From Paramagnetospirillum marisnigri (GTDB taxonomy: Bacteria; Pseudomonadota; Alphaproteobacteria; Rhodospirillales; Magnetospirillaceae): a stretch of DNA of 64,000 bases. Each line of letters begins with the position of its first letter. Within the stretch, counting starts at the first letter, position 1. The notes below the pieces were generated by a model, which worked only from the letters and a program-made list of their open reading frames with translations, did no database searches and had not been told where the DNA came from. The translations under genes and the position numbers were made by a program. The stretch is taken from assembly GCF_001650715.1 (NCBI RefSeq), contig NZ_LWQT01000066.1, forward strand, positions 206,854-270,853. Direction: 5' to 3'. Below, in pieces: positions 62,745-64,000 of this stretch.

Positions 62745-63131
62745 CCAGGGCTCATACTCCAGCCGAACCGTGTTCCGGCCCGATGGAATGACGGTGACGA
62801 CCAGATTGTCTTCTGGGTCGACGAAGGCGAAAGGCCAGTTCCCATTGGCGGCCGCCATCTCCACGTAAAGCGGATTGAAATACGACTCCGTCGCGCCCTG
62901 CGGATCATAAGGGAATTTCACGGTGAAAACCGGAAACTTGTCCTCGCGACACAATTCCGCCTTCAGCAGCCGTACCTGACGCTCCGCCATCACCTCCTTG
63001 GTGGGATGGCTCCATGTGGCCATCTGGATGGGGCGGCAATCCGAGGCGATTTGGGTCTGGAACAGCGTCTCTCCGGCCATGGCCGCAAATGGCAGCAGCG
63101 CCATGACGACGGCAAGACGTTTTCCGTTCAT
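62736..63131 (-). CDS. Hypothetical periplasmic protein
   Basis: The 131-residue protein has a signal peptide (MNGKRLAVVMALLPFAAMA, cleavage near AMAGE) and a small soluble domain with VFTVKFPYDPQGATESYFNPLYVEMAAANGNWPFAFVD-type text. I do not recognise the family. It is 12 bases downstream of the next membrane gene on the same strand. Two cysteines may form a disulfide. Confidence 0.7.
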   Translation of the reverse strand: MNGKRLAVVMALLPFAAMAGETLFQTQIASDCRPIQMATWSHPTKEVMAERQVRLLKAELCREDKFPVFTVKFPYDPQGATESYFNPLYVEMAAANGNWPFAFVDPEDNLVVTVIPSGRNTVRLEYEPWSE

Positions 63132-63143
63132 GGTTGTCTCGCT

Positions 63144-63593
63144 CTACGCTCGGATCGTGGGCAGCTTGCCGCCACCGGCCAGGACGACGGCCGCCATGCC
63201 GCCGAAGTCGAGGCAAAGGGCGATGATGGAAATTCCATAATTCCCCTGCCTGAACTGGTAGAGGTCGTCGACAAAAACATTTCCAGCAACGACGACGAGG
63301 ATGCCTGAAACCGCCAGTCCAATCCAGGTCACCGCCGCATGGCCCGGCGGGACGAGACGCAGAGCCGTATCGATGATCTTGGCCCCCAGGATATGGGCCG
63401 CCACCAGGCCGAGGGGTGTCAGGAAGATGAACGCTCCGGCCATGAGGACGCTGTTCAAGCCCCCCGGAGAATTCGGGCTCCCTCCCGCCATCACGGCCAG
63501 ATAGAGCAGCAAGAGCAGTGAGAGCGGCGATATGATGAGGTTCAGCTTCCAAAAGCCTCTTCCCAGCACTGCCAGCGGAACTGTCGCCGTCAT
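63144..63593 (-). CDS. Hypothetical small membrane protein
   Basis: The protein is 149 residues from ATG 63593. A longer frame upstream starts at 63707 but adds a polar, poorly conserved-looking leader. About four hydrophobic segments (LIISPLSLLLLLYLAVM, LMAGAFIFLTPLGLVAAHIL, WIGLAVSGILVVVAGNVFV, IIALCLDFGGMAAVVLAG) indicate an inner membrane protein. No family recognised. Confidence 0.65.
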   Translation of the reverse strand: MTATVPLAVLGRGFWKLNLIISPLSLLLLLYLAVMAGGSPNSPGGLNSVLMAGAFIFLTPLGLVAAHILGAKIIDTALRLVPPGHAAVTWIGLAVSGILVVVAGNVFVDDLYQFRQGNYGISIIALCLDFGGMAAVVLAGGGKLPTIRA

Positions 63594-64000
63594 TTTCCGG
63601 TCGTCCTCGGCCGCCCTTGTCGTGTCCGCAAGCTTAGGGGCTGGCCGAAACAGGGAAAAGGGATTTTCGCCCAGCCCCGAACCCATGTGACGCCGAAACC
63701 CCGGCATGACTTGAACCTGTTGCTCTTGGCCATGTCGATAAAGGCCTGCCGCGCGAGCAGCGCGAATGGTCGCCTAGATGACCCGGACCAGAGGCGGTGG
63801 ATTATGCTGGGACCGCAGCGTGGCGGACCATGCCATGCGGCATCGCCGCCCCAAGGGGCGTCGTCGAGATCATGCCATAACTCATTGAATTTGTTGGTGC
63901 GCCGTGATGGTCAAAGGTGAGAAGATCGTGTCCCTTGGATTGGTGTAACAGCGCAGTCGCCGTTTGATCTCCGGCGGGCTTGGCCGGATTGATCAGGCTG
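63594..64000. other. No gene recognised at right edge
   Basis: These 407 bases hold no open frame with convincing coding character on either strand. They may contain the promoter of the minus-strand membrane gene and the downstream flank of a gene beyond the window. I see no tRNA, terminator hairpin or insertion end that I would defend. Confidence 0.5.

Noticed and set aside
1..64000. CRISPR arrays, tRNA or rRNA genes, magnetosome (mam) genes
   Set aside because: I looked for repeated spacer patterns, rRNA cores, tRNA-like cloverleaf segments and mam-type proteins and saw none.

Overview
The window reads as chromosome of an alphaproteobacterium of the Magnetospirillum/Paramagnetospirillum type. 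It has high GC, an abundant Gram-negative porin, an alphaproteobacterial holA-lptE-leuS block and a Maf-type flagellin glycosyltransferase. I found no rRNA, tRNA, CRISPR array or magnetosome gene. The identification is by gene content, not by database search.

Layout. 1-6.5 kb: the end of a NodU/CmcH-type carbamoyltransferase (cut by the window edge), then housekeeping genes on the minus strand (holA, lptE, leuS, a DUF3576 lipoprotein). 6.8-15 kb: a porin, a strong terminator, a large TPR/O-GlcNAc-transferase-like gene, then a near-identical second copy of the porin end/terminator/TPR start. That copy is split by an IS481-family element and is followed by an internally deleted TPR gene and a large membrane protein. 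15-19.7 kb: a five-activity sugar operon (HldE-like nucleotidyltransferase-kinase in reversed domain order, an SDR, and a TPP-dependent E1 alpha/beta pair). 19.7-26.9 kb: glycosyltransferase, flippase-like, epimerase, unknown and radical SAM genes. 26.9-42 kb: one long tightly overlapping operon. It holds the nonulosonic (legionaminic-type) acid genes legB, legC, legG, legI, legF and ptmE, then galE, a cyclase, a 2-hydroxyacid dehydrogenase, a glycosyltransferase-alcohol dehydrogenase fusion, a KdsB-like cytidylyltransferase, an unknown transferase-like protein and an ABC flippase. 42-50.2 kb: three related B12-type radical SAM proteins, a polyprenyl-phosphate glycosyltransferase, AsnB and a hexapeptide acetyltransferase. 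50.2-51.1 kb: a hybrid remnant of an IS5-family and an IS481-family element. 51-55.8 kb, minus strand: SlyD-like/membrane fusion, YjdM, DEAD-box helicase, YegD-like Hsp70. 55.9-58.9 kb: maf, a CysE-like acyltransferase and an acyl carrier protein. 58.9-64 kb: a Tat-exported FAD oxidoreductase, DUF1176 and DUF4424 exported proteins, and small envelope proteins.

How the genes fit together. Most of 8-50 kb is a surface glycan / flagellin glycosylation region. The leg genes should make a CMP-activated nonulosonic acid, Maf-type enzymes transfer such sugars to flagellin, and the ABC protein resembles lipid-linked oligosaccharide flippases. The HldE-like/SDR/E1 group and the cyclase/dehydrogenase/KdsB-like group look like routes to further, unidentified activated sugars.

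The most unusual features are: (i) several mobile-element boundaries that fall exactly on CTAG at gene stop codons, including a transposase whose stop codon lies in the target duplication; (ii) the copied porin/terminator/TPR junction; (iii) the GT2-alcohol dehydrogenase fusion; (iv) the triple radical SAM island; (v) the maf-acyltransferase-ACP operon.
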